NCBI RefSeq assembly: GCF_007713465.1 | Contig: NZ_VMSG01000007.1 | Location: forward strand, 124,001-188,000 | Direction of reading: 5' to 3' | DNA: 64,000 bases | DNA from: Pseudomonas sp. H3(2019) | GTDB taxonomy: Bacteria; Pseudomonadota; Gammaproteobacteria; Pseudomonadales; Pseudomonadaceae | Shown: piece by piece, positions 9,570 to 19,010 of the stretch | Position numbering within the stretch: the stretch's first letter is position 1 | Layout: the number at the start of each line of letters is the position of its first letter | Made by a program: the position numbers and the translations under genes | The notes under the pieces: model-generated | Seen by the model: the letters and a program-made list of their open reading frames with translations, nothing else | Databases searched by the model: none | What the model was told of the DNA's origin: nothing

Positions 9570-11048
9570 TCAATCGATGAGTTCAAGCCTCAACGCATCT
9601 GCCAGCATCGTCAATGCAGCCTCCAGGTCATGCTGCCCGCTGAAGGTGTGGCTGAGCCTGACGTGCTGCGAATGCAGCCCATGCAGACTGAACAGTTCAC
9701 CGGGCGCAATTACCACCTGCTGCTTGAGCATGCGCTGGAAGACCCGCCGTACATCGACCGGCCGTAACGAGCGCGCCCAGATGGTCGCCCCGCCCGCCGG
9801 CTCGACAAACTCCAGCGAGTCGCTCAGACGGTTCTGCAGCATCTGGGTCATTCGGCTTTTTCGTTCTTTCAATAGCCGGCGCAGTACCAGCAAGTGCTGG
9901 TCGATACGGCCACTGCTGTACAAACGTGCGATGGCTTTTTGACGAATTGGCGACAGGCGAAACGAGCGCAGCAAAAAATGTCGCTGCAATTGCGCGCTCA
10001 AATGCCGTGAAAGCAGATAACCGTAAGGCGCCTCAGGTCCCATGAACTTTTCGAAGGTGGAAAACACGATCAGGCGATCAGGATCGAGTACATCGCGAAA
10101 ACGACTTTCATTCGGCTCATGAGCGAGTTCGCCGTACACGTCGTTTTCCAGTACCCAACTGCCGTGTTGTTCCAACAGCTCGGCGGTGGACTGTCGGTTA
10201 TCCGACGGCATCAGGCTGCCGCGCGGCATGCTCACGCCCGACGACAACACCACCAGGCGAACCGCCTCGGTCTGGAGTAAATGCTCAAGCAACTCAAGGT
10301 CAAGGCAGCCGTTGCTGTCTATCGGCAATTCGATTACCTGCACGCCAGCAGTCTGGAACAAGCGCAAAATGGCCCAGTCACAGGGCGACTCCACCAGCAC
10401 GGTCGCATCCTTGAGTTCGAGCACTGCGATCAGTATTTCCAGCACACCCCGCCAGTCGGCACCAATGTAAACATCATCAGCGTGCCAGCAGCGTGCCGGC
10501 GAAGTGGTGTAGCGCGCCGCCAACGCGGTGCGTAACTCCAGTTCGCCACACGGCTGCGAATGAAGCTGCGGTTGGCGCGGATACTGGCGCACCAATTCCC
10601 GCTCCAGCAGTAACAGCGGACTGTCCAGCGACTGCAGAAGCGCCGGCTCGTCAATACTCAGAACCAGCATCCCCGGACGCCTCGCGCTGACATAGACCGT
10701 TTCAAGCAGATCGTTGCCGCTGCTGAACGACATGTTCAAGGAAACCGGCAGCGCGTAGTAACCGGACTTTGCTACCGAATACACCCGCCCTTCTTTCTCC
10801 AACAGAGAATAGGCGTACTGAATAGTTGAAATCGACACGTTCAACCGGTCCGCCAGCTGCCTTAGCGAAGGCAGTTTGATCGGTGCTTCAGTCGCCATTT
10901 CATCGATCAGGCTGGTCAGGTATCGGTACACGGCCTGGTAGGCAAAATCAGTTTCCCTTTGCCCCTTCATGAACGCTGGCCAATCGCTGCGCAGGTAGTG
11001 TTTGAATCGGTCAAACCAGACTCCTTCAACGTCTCGCTGACCATTCAC
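9570..11048 (-). CDS. MocR-type GntR regulator with aminotransferase-like domain
   Basis: A 492-residue fusion of an N-terminal GntR winged helix (LPSLRQLADRLNVSISTIQ, then AYSLLEKEGRVYS) and a fold-type I aminotransferase-like domain. The presumed PLP lysine lies in FSTFEKFMGPEAPYGYLL. MocR proteins use PLP or its adducts as an effector and usually act on a neighbouring gene. The GTG start overlaps the 3' end of the upstream 493-aa gene by 23 bp, so the two are translationally coupled rather than divergent, which is less common for this family. A later ATG (MKGQRETDF, 10970) is an alternative start. Confidence 0.87.
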   Translation of the reverse strand: MNGQRDVEGVWFDRFKHYLRSDWPAFMKGQRETDFAYQAVYRYLTSLIDEMATEAPIKLPSLRQLADRLNVSISTIQYAYSLLEKEGRVYSVAKSGYYALPVSLNMSFSSGNDLLETVYVSARRPGMLVLSIDEPALLQSLDSPLLLLERELVRQYPRQPQLHSQPCGELELRTALAARYTTSPARCWHADDVYIGADWRGVLEILIAVLELKDATVLVESPCDWAILRLFQTAGVQVIELPIDSNGCLDLELLEHLLQTEAVRLVVLSSGVSMPRGSLMPSDNRQSTAELLEQHGSWVLENDVYGELAHEPNESRFRDVLDPDRLIVFSTFEKFMGPEAPYGYLLSRHLSAQLQRHFLLRSFRLSPIRQKAIARLYSSGRIDQHLLVLRRLLKERKSRMTQMLQNRLSDSLEFVEPAGGATIWARSLRPVDVRRVFQRMLKQQVVIAPGELFSLHGLHSQHVRLSHTFSGQHDLEAALTMLADALRLELID

Positions 11049-12507
11049 TCAAGGCGTCACCCACCTCAGACTCTCCCACGCCTTCAGCACTCAAGCCCGA
11101 ATCCCCCGCCTCGAGTCCGACCCCGGACACCGAACGCATGCCGTAGAGTTTGCGGATCAGACTGACGGACAATCCACTGACGTCGATCATCCATTGCATG
11201 ACTTGCTCAGGGGCGGTATAGCCCTGCATCGCTTTGTGCAGCTCGGGCATCGCCACCAACATGCCGGGATGACAGCGGCGCAAAAAGTGCTCGAGCCCGG
11301 TACCGGCATCGACAAAGGGGGCGAAAAGCAGGCACAGCTGTTGTGTTTCATTGAGCCCCAGTACTTGCTGAGCCTCGGCCGACGCCAGGGTCCGAAGCTC
11401 AGCCATTGCCTGCGGATTGCCGTAGACCTCCAGCACCTGATCACAAAGCCGCTCTGGCAAACGTCGTTTACGCATCTTCAACAACGCCCGTTGTATGTAC
11501 TCGTTGAATCCGCTTTCGTAGGCCAGGCCGTTCACGTAGCAGGCCTGCAAGCCCCGCAAATGGGCAGTGAGCACAGGACTGGCGAATTCGTTTTCGCGCA
11601 GGTGAACGTCAATTTCATCCGGTTGCAGCCCGAGAAAGTCGGTCAGCAATGGCCAGCGCTCTTCCATGTTGCCGGTCACCAGGTCCTGGATATCGATGTA
11701 GTCTGCGCCGCGTCGCGTCTCAAAGCTCTCGCGTGGCCGCCACTCGACCGTTTCATGGCCCGCATAAAGCTCGCGATAACAATCACCGCCCAACTGATCG
11801 AGCGCTGAAAACAATCCTTCATAGCTGAAGACTGGATGAGTGATTGCCGGCAGGCCGGCCTTTTGTGCCTCGCGCATCAGGCCGGCCAAAAACTGCTTCT
11901 GCTGACGCACGGTTTCGCCGCTGATCAACGCATCGACACCGCCCTCCCATCGGGCCATCTGCGAGTAGAACTCGCCTGTCGCCAGGTAGCCGTCGCCACA
12001 CGCTTCAAACACCCCGTCAGCCCCTCGCAAATGGCCGAGCATCAGCATGTTGGTGCGATTCAAATCGCGGCCTGCCTCAGACATCGGTGTCACATGGCTG
12101 AAGGGCAACACCTCGCGGTTATCGACCATCACCACCTCGACCCGAGGATCGTCGTAGACAAACAGGGCACCGTAGCTGCTATGAATATTCTCCATGATCG
12201 TCGGCGTCGTCCCGCCCAGACGTAGCGTGGCGACACGCAGCTGGAAGGTCGCTGGTGCTCTGCCCGCGATACTCAGCTGTGCGGCACGCAGGAATGCCAA
12301 TGTGTAGCAACTGTCGCGCGTTCCCGAGTGCATCATCAGCACCTTGTAAGTACCGATTCTCTCCATTCCCCCGGCAGCCACCACCAGACGCTGGATCAAC
12401 AGCTGCAACGCAGTACGTTCCGCGCGAGAAAAGAAACTCAGCAACCGCTGCAAAACTTGCTGGTAGACATAGTTCATCGCTTGATCATGAGTTGTGCTCA
12501 TTGTCAT
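11026..12507 (-). CDS. Unrecognised 493-aa protein coupled to the MocR-type regulator
   Basis: No family could be assigned. The product appears soluble, with no signal peptide or clear membrane segment. Its N-terminal half has alternating strands and helices (YKVLMMHSGTRDSCYTLAF, TFQLRVATLRLGGTTPTIM, ALFVYDDPRVEVVMVDNREV) that suggest an alpha/beta domain. The middle has an acidic tract ADYIDIQDLV, and the last 30 residues are low-complexity Gly/Ser/Glu. Codon use is typical of the genome. CAGGT precedes two possible ATGs (12507 and 12501). The overlap with the MocR-type gene implies that the two are needed together. Confidence 0.8.
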   Translation of the reverse strand: MTMSTTHDQAMNYVYQQVLQRLLSFFSRAERTALQLLIQRLVVAAGGMERIGTYKVLMMHSGTRDSCYTLAFLRAAQLSIAGRAPATFQLRVATLRLGGTTPTIMENIHSSYGALFVYDDPRVEVVMVDNREVLPFSHVTPMSEAGRDLNRTNMLMLGHLRGADGVFEACGDGYLATGEFYSQMARWEGGVDALISGETVRQQKQFLAGLMREAQKAGLPAITHPVFSYEGLFSALDQLGGDCYRELYAGHETVEWRPRESFETRRGADYIDIQDLVTGNMEERWPLLTDFLGLQPDEIDVHLRENEFASPVLTAHLRGLQACYVNGLAYESGFNEYIQRALLKMRKRRLPERLCDQVLEVYGNPQAMAELRTLASAEAQQVLGLNETQQLCLLFAPFVDAGTGLEHFLRRCHPGMLVAMPELHKAMQGYTAPEQVMQWMIDVSGLSVSLIRKLYGMRSVSGVGLEAGDSGLSAEGVGESEVGDALSEWSARR

Positions 12508-13063
12508 TTACCTGATATTCAAAAAGTCGGCACCGCACAAACAATCATTTGCTTGCACGACCTGCGATCGATGATGGCTGATTACGGCTTATCGTGAGTA
12601 TCTGCTGTCAAATGCTAACACTTTGATTGTGGTAACCATTTGAAACGATTGTTAAAGAAATAACATTCACGACCGGGCCGATCGCCCACAACCCCCGAGA
12701 TAAAGAGCCCCGACGGACCGAGTGGACAGCCTAGGACTATTCCGACAACGTCCCACAGACAATGAGCACAAGAAATAAAGAAACCAGAACAGGGCAATAC
12801 TTCCGTAACTAACAAGCGAACCGCTTACTTGCCGTGTTTTAACATGAGGTGCAGGTGAGCAGTGGTCCGTATGCATAGCACCCAAACCCGTGCCCGTTAA
12901 AAAAATAGGCCCAGCCATGACTCATTCCTTGAGATGAAATTAATCATGCAATTATCAGGGCTTATATGACGATTAGAAGATACAGATCAGGAGCAAAAAC
13001 CAGTTCAGTTGCTGAACCGGAAGAGGACAAAGAGGCAGGAGAGGATTGCCCGTCCAGCCAAAA
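12508..13063. other. Intergenic region upstream of the 493-aa gene
   Basis: About 550 bp that must hold the promoter of the minus-strand pair. No RNA gene or repeat was recognised. One short minus-strand frame with a good ribosome site is listed separately. Confidence 0.5.
12667..12918 (-). CDS. Possible small ORF, 83 aa
   Basis: An open frame starting MAGPIFLTGTGLGAMHTDH with AAGGAA six bases before the ATG and one hydrophobic stretch (IALFWFLYFLCSLSV). Its C-terminal part is rich in Arg and Ser, as chance frames in GC-rich DNA often are, and no family is recognised. The ribosome site is the only support. Confidence 0.22.
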   Translation of the reverse strand: MAGPIFLTGTGLGAMHTDHCSPAPHVKTRQVSGSLVSYGSIALFWFLYFLCSLSVGRCRNSPRLSTRSVGALYLGGCGRSARS

Positions 13064-13093
13064 CGCAAGAGTCCGTCAACACGGACTCTTGCG
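13064..13093 (-). terminator. Terminator after mexS
   Basis: A 13-bp perfect stem (CGCAAGAGTCCGT / ACGGACTCTTGCG, 4-nt loop) followed on the minus strand by TTTT, seven bases past the mexS stop. Confidence 0.92.
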
Positions 13094-13099
13094 CAAGCG

Positions 13100-14122
13100 T
13101 CATGCAGGTTCTACTTGAAGCGCCACTCGTTCGTGACACGGACACTCATCCATGTAACGGTGCGCCTGGACAAACTCGCTAAACGGGAAGACCCGGGTCT
13201 TGAGTGGCAGCAGTACACGGTCAGCCGTCAACTGGTTGATATCGCGCAAGGCCCGTTGCAGTGCGACCTGGTCCTGAATGATCCCGAGTTCCGGTTTGCC
13301 GGTGAAGTTACCGATACAATGCACGAAGAACTGAATGTTTTTCTGGAACGCTGCACAGGCCGGGAACGGAGTCTGGTTGCCGCCTTGCAGGCCATACAGC
13401 ACCAGGCTGCCACGAGGCGCCAGCACATCACCGAGCATCGACATTTGTGGACCACCGAGGCCGTCGAATACCACGTCGACACCGCGGTTGTCGGTGAGCT
13501 TGTTGATCTGCATGAGCAGATCCTGCTCTTCAGTGACGATCACCTTCTCGGCACCCAGGGATAGCAGGTACTCGCGCTCGCTGGCCGTTTTGGTCGCGGC
13601 AATGACCCGCACACCCAAGGCCTTGCCCAGTTGCACGAAGGACGGGCCGGCACAATGGCTCGCATCGGTGACCAGTGCAAACTGGCCAGGCTTGACCCGT
13701 GCCAGATCAACGTACGCAAAGTAGGCAACCAACAGCGGCGTGTAATGCACAGCCGCTTCGATCGGGCTGAGCACATCCGGATAACGCGTCAGCGCCGAAC
13801 GCGGCAGCACGATTTGCTCGCCGTAGACGGGATAGTCATTGGGACTTTCTGCCGGGAAGCTCGCGACCTTGTCACCCAGGGCCAGATCATCGACACCTTC
13901 GCCGACGGCGGTGACCACGCCGGCCATTTCATGGCCAAGGCCCGACGGCAACCGGGCATGGGAAGACGCCAGGTTCTGGCGCCAGAGGATGTCATACCAA
14001 CTGATGCCGATCGCTTCGACACGCACCTGCACTTCGCCCGGCGCTGGCAGAGCTGCCGCATGCTCTTCGCATTTGAGCACCTCGGCAGGACCAAACTTGT
14101 GAAAACGGATCGTGCGGGACAT
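13100..14122 (-). CDS. mexS: MexS-type zinc-independent quinone oxidoreductase
   Basis: A 340-residue MDR-superfamily oxidoreductase that in P. aeruginosa detoxifies an unknown electrophile and thereby restrains MexT activity. The GroES-like N-terminus (SRTIRFHKFGPAEVLK, GHEMAGVVTAVGEGV) and a Rossmann domain (VDVVFDGLGGPQMSMLGDV) are clear; the structural zinc cysteines are absent. I assign MexS rather than a generic quinone reductase because it is divergent from a MexT-like gene. The chosen start has GACGAGG upstream, and the open frame reaches five codons further. A MexT-box-like sequence lies 78 bp upstream. Confidence 0.88.
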   Translation of the reverse strand: MSRTIRFHKFGPAEVLKCEEHAAALPAPGEVQVRVEAIGISWYDILWRQNLASSHARLPSGLGHEMAGVVTAVGEGVDDLALGDKVASFPAESPNDYPVYGEQIVLPRSALTRYPDVLSPIEAAVHYTPLLVAYFAYVDLARVKPGQFALVTDASHCAGPSFVQLGKALGVRVIAATKTASEREYLLSLGAEKVIVTEEQDLLMQINKLTDNRGVDVVFDGLGGPQMSMLGDVLAPRGSLVLYGLQGGNQTPFPACAAFQKNIQFFVHCIGNFTGKPELGIIQDQVALQRALRDINQLTADRVLLPLKTRVFPFSEFVQAHRYMDECPCHERVALQVEPA

Positions 14123-14199
14123 CGCAAACCTCGTCAAAGTAACCTCTAATGCCCTGAACTCTATCTGGGCTTTCTGACCAAGACCATCAGTGGCTATTA

Positions 14200-14223
14200 A
14201 TAGTCGACATGCCTGTCATTGAT
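14200..14223 (-). promoter_or_regulatory. MexT-box-like site upstream of mexS
   Basis: On the minus strand ATCA-N5-AGGCAT-N4-ACTAT. It has the spacing and both outer half-sites of the described MexT binding consensus ATCA-N5-GTCGAT-N4-ACYAT; the central element matches poorly. It lies in the mexS-mexT intergenic region. Confidence 0.5.
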
Positions 14224-14389
14224 TCCGCAGCCCCGGCAATACGTCCATCAACGTAGAAAACCGAACCAGCATTGTGGGAAAAATGAATTACTCGGTGCAG
14301 AGTAACAGCCTTTCCCCGTAAGATTCATGCCGGCCATTGTTCTCATATGGCTGCTCTCGTCAAGTTTGATGACTCTGCCAGGACCCCAG

Positions 14390-15304
14390 ATGAATCGTAA
14401 TGACCTGCGTCGTGTCGACCTGAACCTGTTGATCGTGTTCGAAACCCTCATGCATGAACGCAGCGTGACCCGCGCGGCGGAGAAGCTGTTTCTCGGCCAG
14501 CCGGCCATCAGCGCGGCGTTATCACGCCTGCGCAGTCTGTTCGACGACCCGCTGTTCGTGCGTACCGGCCGCAGCATGGAGCCTTCGGCCCGGGCGGTGG
14601 AAATCTTCGCCCTGCTCTCTCCGGCGCTGGATTCGATTTCGACCGCTGTCAGTCGCGCCGCTGAGTTCGACCCGGCCACCAGCACCGCGGTGTTTCGCAT
14701 CGGCCTCTCGGATGATGTCGAGTTTGCCCTGCTGCCGATGCTGTTGAAGCGACTGCGTGCCGAGGCGCCCGGCATCGTGCTGGTGGTGCGACGCGTCAAC
14801 TATTTACTGATGCCTAATCTGTTGGCGTCAGGCGAAATCTCGATTGGCGTCAGCTACACCACAGATTTGCCGGCCAACGCCAAACGCAAAGTCCTACGAC
14901 GCAGCATGCCGAAACTGCTGCGCGCCGACTCGGTCCCCGGCGCCTTGAGCCTGGACGACTTCTGCGCTCGCCCCCATGCCCTGGTGTCCTTCGCTGGCGA
15001 CCTCAGCGGCTTCATCGATGAAGAACTGGAGAAACTCGGGCGCAAGCGTCATGTGGTGCTCGCGGTTCCGCAGTTCAATGGTTTGGGGACGCTGTTGGCC
15101 GGCACCGATATTCTCGCCACCGTGCCAGACTACACCGCCGATGCACTGACCGCCGCCGGTGGCGTACGCGCCGAAGACCCGCCGCTGCCGATGCGAACCT
15201 TCGAGCTGCACATGGCCTGGCGCGGCTCGCAGGACAACGATCCGGGCGAGCGCTGGCTGCGTTCGCGGATTCAGATGTTTTTCGGGGATCCGGACAGCCT
15301 TTGA
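14390..15304 (+). CDS. mexT: LysR-type regulator MexT
   Basis: A redox-responsive LysR regulator of 304 residues that activates mexEF-oprN and mexS. The helix-turn-helix is in RSVTRAAEKLFLGQPAISA, and the sequence begins MNRNDLRRVDLNLLIVFETL and ends MFFGDPDSL, both very close to P. aeruginosa MexT as I remember it. The chosen start has CAGGA upstream; the frame extends 21 codons earlier. In P. aeruginosa mexE follows mexT directly. Here it begins 26 kb away, and the last 19 bases before the final leucine codon's third base recur at 40110-40128. Confidence 0.93.
   Translation: MNRNDLRRVDLNLLIVFETLMHERSVTRAAEKLFLGQPAISAALSRLRSLFDDPLFVRTGRSMEPSARAVEIFALLSPALDSISTAVSRAAEFDPATSTAVFRIGLSDDVEFALLPMLLKRLRAEAPGIVLVVRRVNYLLMPNLLASGEISIGVSYTTDLPANAKRKVLRRSMPKLLRADSVPGALSLDDFCARPHALVSFAGDLSGFIDEELEKLGRKRHVVLAVPQFNGLGTLLAGTDILATVPDYTADALTAAGGVRAEDPPLPMRTFELHMAWRGSQDNDPGERWLRSRIQMFFGDPDSL
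15282..15300 (+). repeat. 19-bp direct repeat, left copy (3' end of mexT)
   Basis: TCGGGGATCCGGACAGCCT encodes the GDPDSL tail of MexT. An identical 19-mer lies in the same orientation at 40110-40128. Sequence on either side of the two copies is not related. Confidence 0.85.
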
Positions 15305-15307
15305 AAC

Positions 15308-15325
15308 GGGCTGACGCGTCAGCCC
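15308..15325 (+). terminator. Hairpin after mexT
   Basis: A perfect palindrome GGGCTGACGCGTCAGCCC immediately after the mexT stop, followed by AGTTTT. It is the likely mexT terminator. Confidence 0.75.
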
Positions 15326-15365
15326 AGTTTTCCATCAGTTGATCCAGTCAAGGAAGATAAGAAAA

Positions 15366-16412
15366 ATGGAAAAAGCTTTCGCCACCCTGCTTCTGACCTG
15401 TCTCTGCACCCACGCACTCGCTGACGGCAACCCTATCGGCTTCCAGTCCTCGACCCTGCCAGACGCGCACAACAAGCGTGCACTGGAGATGGTCGTCTGG
15501 TACCCGAGTGCAACCTCTGCCAAACCGCAATTGATCGCCGACAGCCCGGTGTTCGTTGGTGCCCTCGCCGTACGCAATGCGCCAGCGGCTGGCGGCGAAC
15601 ATCCGTTGGTGGTGCTCTCCCATGGCTTCCGTGGCAACTTGGGCAATCAGGACTGGCTGGCCAGCACACTCGCCCACCAAGGTTACATCGTCGCGGCGAT
15701 CAATCATCCGGGCACCACCACCAAGGATCGCAGCCCTGAAGCGGCCGCCCAGCTGTGGCAACGACCTGCCGACGTGAGCCGGGCCATCGATGCGGTCATG
15801 GCTCAGCCGGAACAATTCGGCGCGGTCGCGAAGCGTCGAATTGCAGTGGTCGGTCATTCCCTCGGCGGCTGGACCGCACTGGAAATCGCCGGAGCACGCT
15901 TCGATTCCGCGCGGTTTGCCCAAGACTGCAAGGCGCATCCGCAGTTGGCCGGTTGCCGCGTTTACCAACAGATCAACCCCGGCAGCATCCCAGAGTCAAA
16001 GACTCGATTAGGCTCTGACCTGAGCGACAAACGCGTCACCGCCATTGTCTCGCTAGACTTGGGCCTGTCACGCGGGTTGACCGATGCGAGCCTCGCGGCG
16101 CTGCCGGTTCCGGCACTGGTGATCGCGGCAGGCGTGCCCTCTGAAGACCTTCCCGCGCAGATGGAGTCCGCCGACCTGGCCAAACGGCTGCCGCAAGCCT
16201 CGACGCACTACGTAGAGATCAGCGACGCCAGCCACTTCAGTTTCTCGTCTCTGTGCAAACCGGGAGCGGTGAAGTTGCTCGAAGCCGAGGCGCCGGAGGA
16301 CGGCATAATTTGCCAGGATAGCGACGGCGGGCGATCGCGTGAGGTGATTCATCAGCAAGTGGCGTCGCTGATTACTGGATTTCTGGGTCCGGCGCCTCGT
16401 AATGAGCGGTAG
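15366..16412 (+). CDS. Exported alpha/beta hydrolase (dienelactone hydrolase-like)
   Basis: A 348-residue hydrolase with a signal peptide (MEKAFATLLLTCLCTHALA). The nucleophile elbow is VVGHSLGGWT, the oxyanion region VVLSHGFRGN, and a late histidine is in SDASHFSF. The overall pattern fits predicted dienelactone hydrolases and lipase-like periplasmic esterases; the substrate is unknown. Paired cysteines (DCKAHPQLAGC) suit the periplasm. AAGGAAG lies upstream of the ATG. It stands between mexT and the siderophore receptor, inside the repeat-bounded segment, so a role in siderophore ester or amide handling is possible but not shown. Confidence 0.8.
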   Translation: MEKAFATLLLTCLCTHALADGNPIGFQSSTLPDAHNKRALEMVVWYPSATSAKPQLIADSPVFVGALAVRNAPAAGGEHPLVVLSHGFRGNLGNQDWLASTLAHQGYIVAAINHPGTTTKDRSPEAAAQLWQRPADVSRAIDAVMAQPEQFGAVAKRRIAVVGHSLGGWTALEIAGARFDSARFAQDCKAHPQLAGCRVYQQINPGSIPESKTRLGSDLSDKRVTAIVSLDLGLSRGLTDASLAALPVPALVIAAGVPSEDLPAQMESADLAKRLPQASTHYVEISDASHFSFSSLCKPGAVKLLEAEAPEDGIICQDSDGGRSREVIHQQVASLITGFLGPAPRNER

Positions 16413-16445
16413 CCTTACCCCCGCCTGGTTTCTGACCCACTGACA

Positions 16446-16477
16446 CGATAAAGCCCCGATCAATCGAGGCTTTATCG
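16446..16477. terminator. Hairpin between the hydrolase and receptor genes
   Basis: CGATAAAGCC / GGCTTTATCG, with further pairing inside (CGA/TCG), lies between the converging hydrolase and TonB-receptor genes. It has no long T-tract but suits a bidirectional terminator. Confidence 0.65.
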
Positions 16478-16568
16478 TTAAATCCAGCGAGAATTCCAGC
16501 GTGCCGTGTCGTACCGCCAAGACCTGAGAAAGTCGTAGAACTCTCCCCGCCTCTTGGCTAGCCGACTG

Positions 16569-18839
16569 TCAGAAATCAACCGATGCTGAAAGCTGAAGGG
16601 TACGTGGAGCGCCCAGGCCGCCGGACAGGCCACTGCCGTCGCCGCCATTGTAGGAGCCGAGCCAGTATGCCCGGTTGGCGATGTTCTCTACGTTAGCCCG
16701 TAAGGTCACAGGTTTGGACATGACCTTGGTGGTGTACCGACCGCCCACATCGAAAACGGTGTAAGACGGCAACTCCATCCGATGGTCGTCCGTAACGTAG
16801 CGACTGCCTACGTAGTTCGTGCCTGCGGTCAAGGTTAGCCCAGGGACCCTCTCCAGATCGTACTCGACCCCAAGTTTGGCGATGATTTTCGGAACGCCGG
16901 TCACCTGATTGCCTTCGTTCGACGCTACCAGCGCCTTCGTCAACACCGCCTGCGTGTAGGAAACACCGCCCATCAAACGCAGATCTGGTCGGGCCTCACC
17001 GAAGAAGCTCCATTCCACGCCACGGTTGCGCTGCTCACCATTGACGCCAAAAACGTTGGTGACCGGGTCGGTAAAGGTGCTGGGTTTTTCGATCTGGAAC
17101 ACGGCCAACGTGGTGGCGAACGTACCCAGGTCAAGCTTGGCGCCCACCTCATACTGCTTCGTCTGGATCGGGCTCAGGATTTCACCTGGATTGGCTGCGG
17201 TCGTCGGAGCCGTCCCCCCCTTGGACAAACCTTCGATGTAGTTCGCGTAGACCGATACATCGTCAGTGACCTTGACCAGCAACGCGGTAGCCGGCGAAAC
17301 ACGGCTCTCGTCGTAGTGAGAGGTCTTGACCCGCGCCGGGGTCAGGTTAGTGCTCTCCACCGACTGACGTCGCACGCCCAGCGTCCACTGGATGCGATCA
17401 TCAAGGAACGAAAGGGTATCGAGAAAAGCAACACTGCCCAGCTTGTCTTCGGTCCGAGAGGTAACAGCACCGAATTTGCCCAAGGGCGGCGTTGGGCCAA
17501 AGTCAAGGTTGTAGTAGTTGGTGGTCACGTAATTGGGGATCTGGAGATCCTTGAAGCTCATCTCCGACTTGTACTGAGTGGCCGCCAGCGACCATTGGTG
17601 GCCTACGGGGCCGGTGTCGAAGTTGCCCTTCAGGCCAGCCTCGCCAGATTTCTGGGTGCCCTGCCCATCCGAGCGATAAGCCAGAACATTGATATCACCG
17701 GCATTGTTGACCAGCGTGTCGCGCGTCATCAGGGCGTTGCGGCCACCGTCCCTCTGCCCATAGGCCGCAAAGGCGGTGAGCGAGTCATTCAAATCGACCT
17801 CGCCTTTGAGCAAGAAGGTTTCGGTGTCGTTGGTGGTGTATGCCCAGTCAGGTGCCAGCGCGTAATCACCTTTCTTCGCGCGGGGTATGTTGGTGACCTT
17901 GGGGTTGACCGAGAAAATACCGAAATAGTTCGCGCCCTCCAGATGTTCACGGTGCTTGTAGGCGTCCAACGACAGGCGAATGCGTTCGGCGCGCCAGTCC
18001 AGGCCCAGCGCATTGAGCTGCATGTTTTGTTTCTGATCGTCCACCGCGGTGTCGCCGTCGCGGTACGCCCCGTTGTAGCGGATACCAAACTGATTCTGCT
18101 CGCCAAAGCGCCGACCCACATCGGCATGTGCACCGTATAAACCATTGGATTCAAAAGAGGTCGTCAGGCGTGTCAGGGGTTCGTCGCCGGCGCGCTTGGG
18201 CACCATGTTGATGCTGCCTGCGACGCTGCCATCCGGCGGCATGCCATTCAGCAGCGCGGACGGGCCCTTGAGCACTTCGATGCGTTCAGCCAACTCGGTC
18301 GCACCGCGCAGGTTCGGTGCCATGCCGATCAGGCCGTTGTAGGTGATGTCGTTGGCGCTGGTATTGAAACCACGAATGAAGAAGGTTTCGAGGATGGCCC
18401 GTTTGGAGGGAACGTTCACCGATGGATCGGTTGCACCGATTACCGAACCGATGTCCTTCGCCTGGTGGTTGCGCACGAAGTCATCGGTATAGCTAATGGC
18501 GCTGAAGGGAGTCTCCATAAAGTCCTTGGTGCCCAGCAGCCCGACTCGACTGCCAGTGGCAACCTGGCCTCCCGCATACGCGGGCGGCAGGTCGGCAGGC
18601 GCGCCCATAGTGCCCTCCACCGTCGTTTCAGACAGGACGAGGCTACCTTCGCCAGTGCCCGTCGGAGACTGCGGTTCAGAGGCAGGCGCAGCGGTCACAG
18701 CCATCGCGCCCCCGGTCAGCCCAAGCAATAGCGCCATGTGTACGGCAGAGAAAGTGCGATTCAAGGTAAACGAAAAAGCGCGTTGCGTAGCCTGCGATGA
18801 GTCAGGATTGGCGCTGTGTGGGCGGCCGTGTTCCGACAT
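16569..18839 (-). CDS. TonB-dependent ferric-siderophore receptor
   Basis: Outer-membrane beta-barrel receptor of 756 residues, presumably for ferric pseudomonine. A signal segment (AVHMALLLGLTGGAMAVTA) follows an unusually long polar N-terminus. A TonB-box-like LSETTVEG, the plug (ISYTDDFVRNHQAKDIGSV, IEVLKGPSALLNGMPPDG) and a barrel ending in LQLSASVDF follow. There is no N-terminal STN signalling domain, so it should not signal to a FecR-type anti-sigma factor. The chosen start MSEHGRPHS has AAAGGA at good spacing; an ATG 12 codons earlier lacks one. A Fur-box-like sequence lies about 80 bp upstream, and the adjacent transport operon supports the substrate. Confidence 0.93.
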   Translation of the reverse strand: MSEHGRPHSANPDSSQATQRAFSFTLNRTFSAVHMALLLGLTGGAMAVTAAPASEPQSPTGTGEGSLVLSETTVEGTMGAPADLPPAYAGGQVATGSRVGLLGTKDFMETPFSAISYTDDFVRNHQAKDIGSVIGATDPSVNVPSKRAILETFFIRGFNTSANDITYNGLIGMAPNLRGATELAERIEVLKGPSALLNGMPPDGSVAGSINMVPKRAGDEPLTRLTTSFESNGLYGAHADVGRRFGEQNQFGIRYNGAYRDGDTAVDDQKQNMQLNALGLDWRAERIRLSLDAYKHREHLEGANYFGIFSVNPKVTNIPRAKKGDYALAPDWAYTTNDTETFLLKGEVDLNDSLTAFAAYGQRDGGRNALMTRDTLVNNAGDINVLAYRSDGQGTQKSGEAGLKGNFDTGPVGHQWSLAATQYKSEMSFKDLQIPNYVTTNYYNLDFGPTPPLGKFGAVTSRTEDKLGSVAFLDTLSFLDDRIQWTLGVRRQSVESTNLTPARVKTSHYDESRVSPATALLVKVTDDVSVYANYIEGLSKGGTAPTTAANPGEILSPIQTKQYEVGAKLDLGTFATTLAVFQIEKPSTFTDPVTNVFGVNGEQRNRGVEWSFFGEARPDLRLMGGVSYTQAVLTKALVASNEGNQVTGVPKIIAKLGVEYDLERVPGLTLTAGTNYVGSRYVTDDHRMELPSYTVFDVGGRYTTKVMSKPVTLRANVENIANRAYWLGSYNGGDGSGLSGGLGAPRTLQLSASVDF

Positions 18840-18918
18840 GCTGGATTCCTTTCGATGCGAAGAATTGAAGTGCATTCATTAGGTTTCCGTACCAGAACGC
18901 CAATCCCTCAAACCAAAT

Positions 18919-18937
18919 GATAATAATTTGCATATAC
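18919..18937 (-). promoter_or_regulatory. Fur box upstream of the receptor gene
   Basis: GATAATAATTTGCATATAC matches 13 of 19 positions of the Fur consensus GATAATGATAATCATTATC. It would repress the receptor when iron is sufficient. Confidence 0.75.
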
Positions 18938-19010
18938 CGCACCAAGAACACTCCAAGGGGCTGGATCAGTGACGCCCCCACCAATGACCGAAGCAGCATT
19001 CGAAAACCAC

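Noticed and set aside
16569..18839. Receptor considered as a FpvA/FecA-type signalling receptor
   Set aside because: The sequence between the signal segment and the plug is only about 40 residues, too short for an STN domain.
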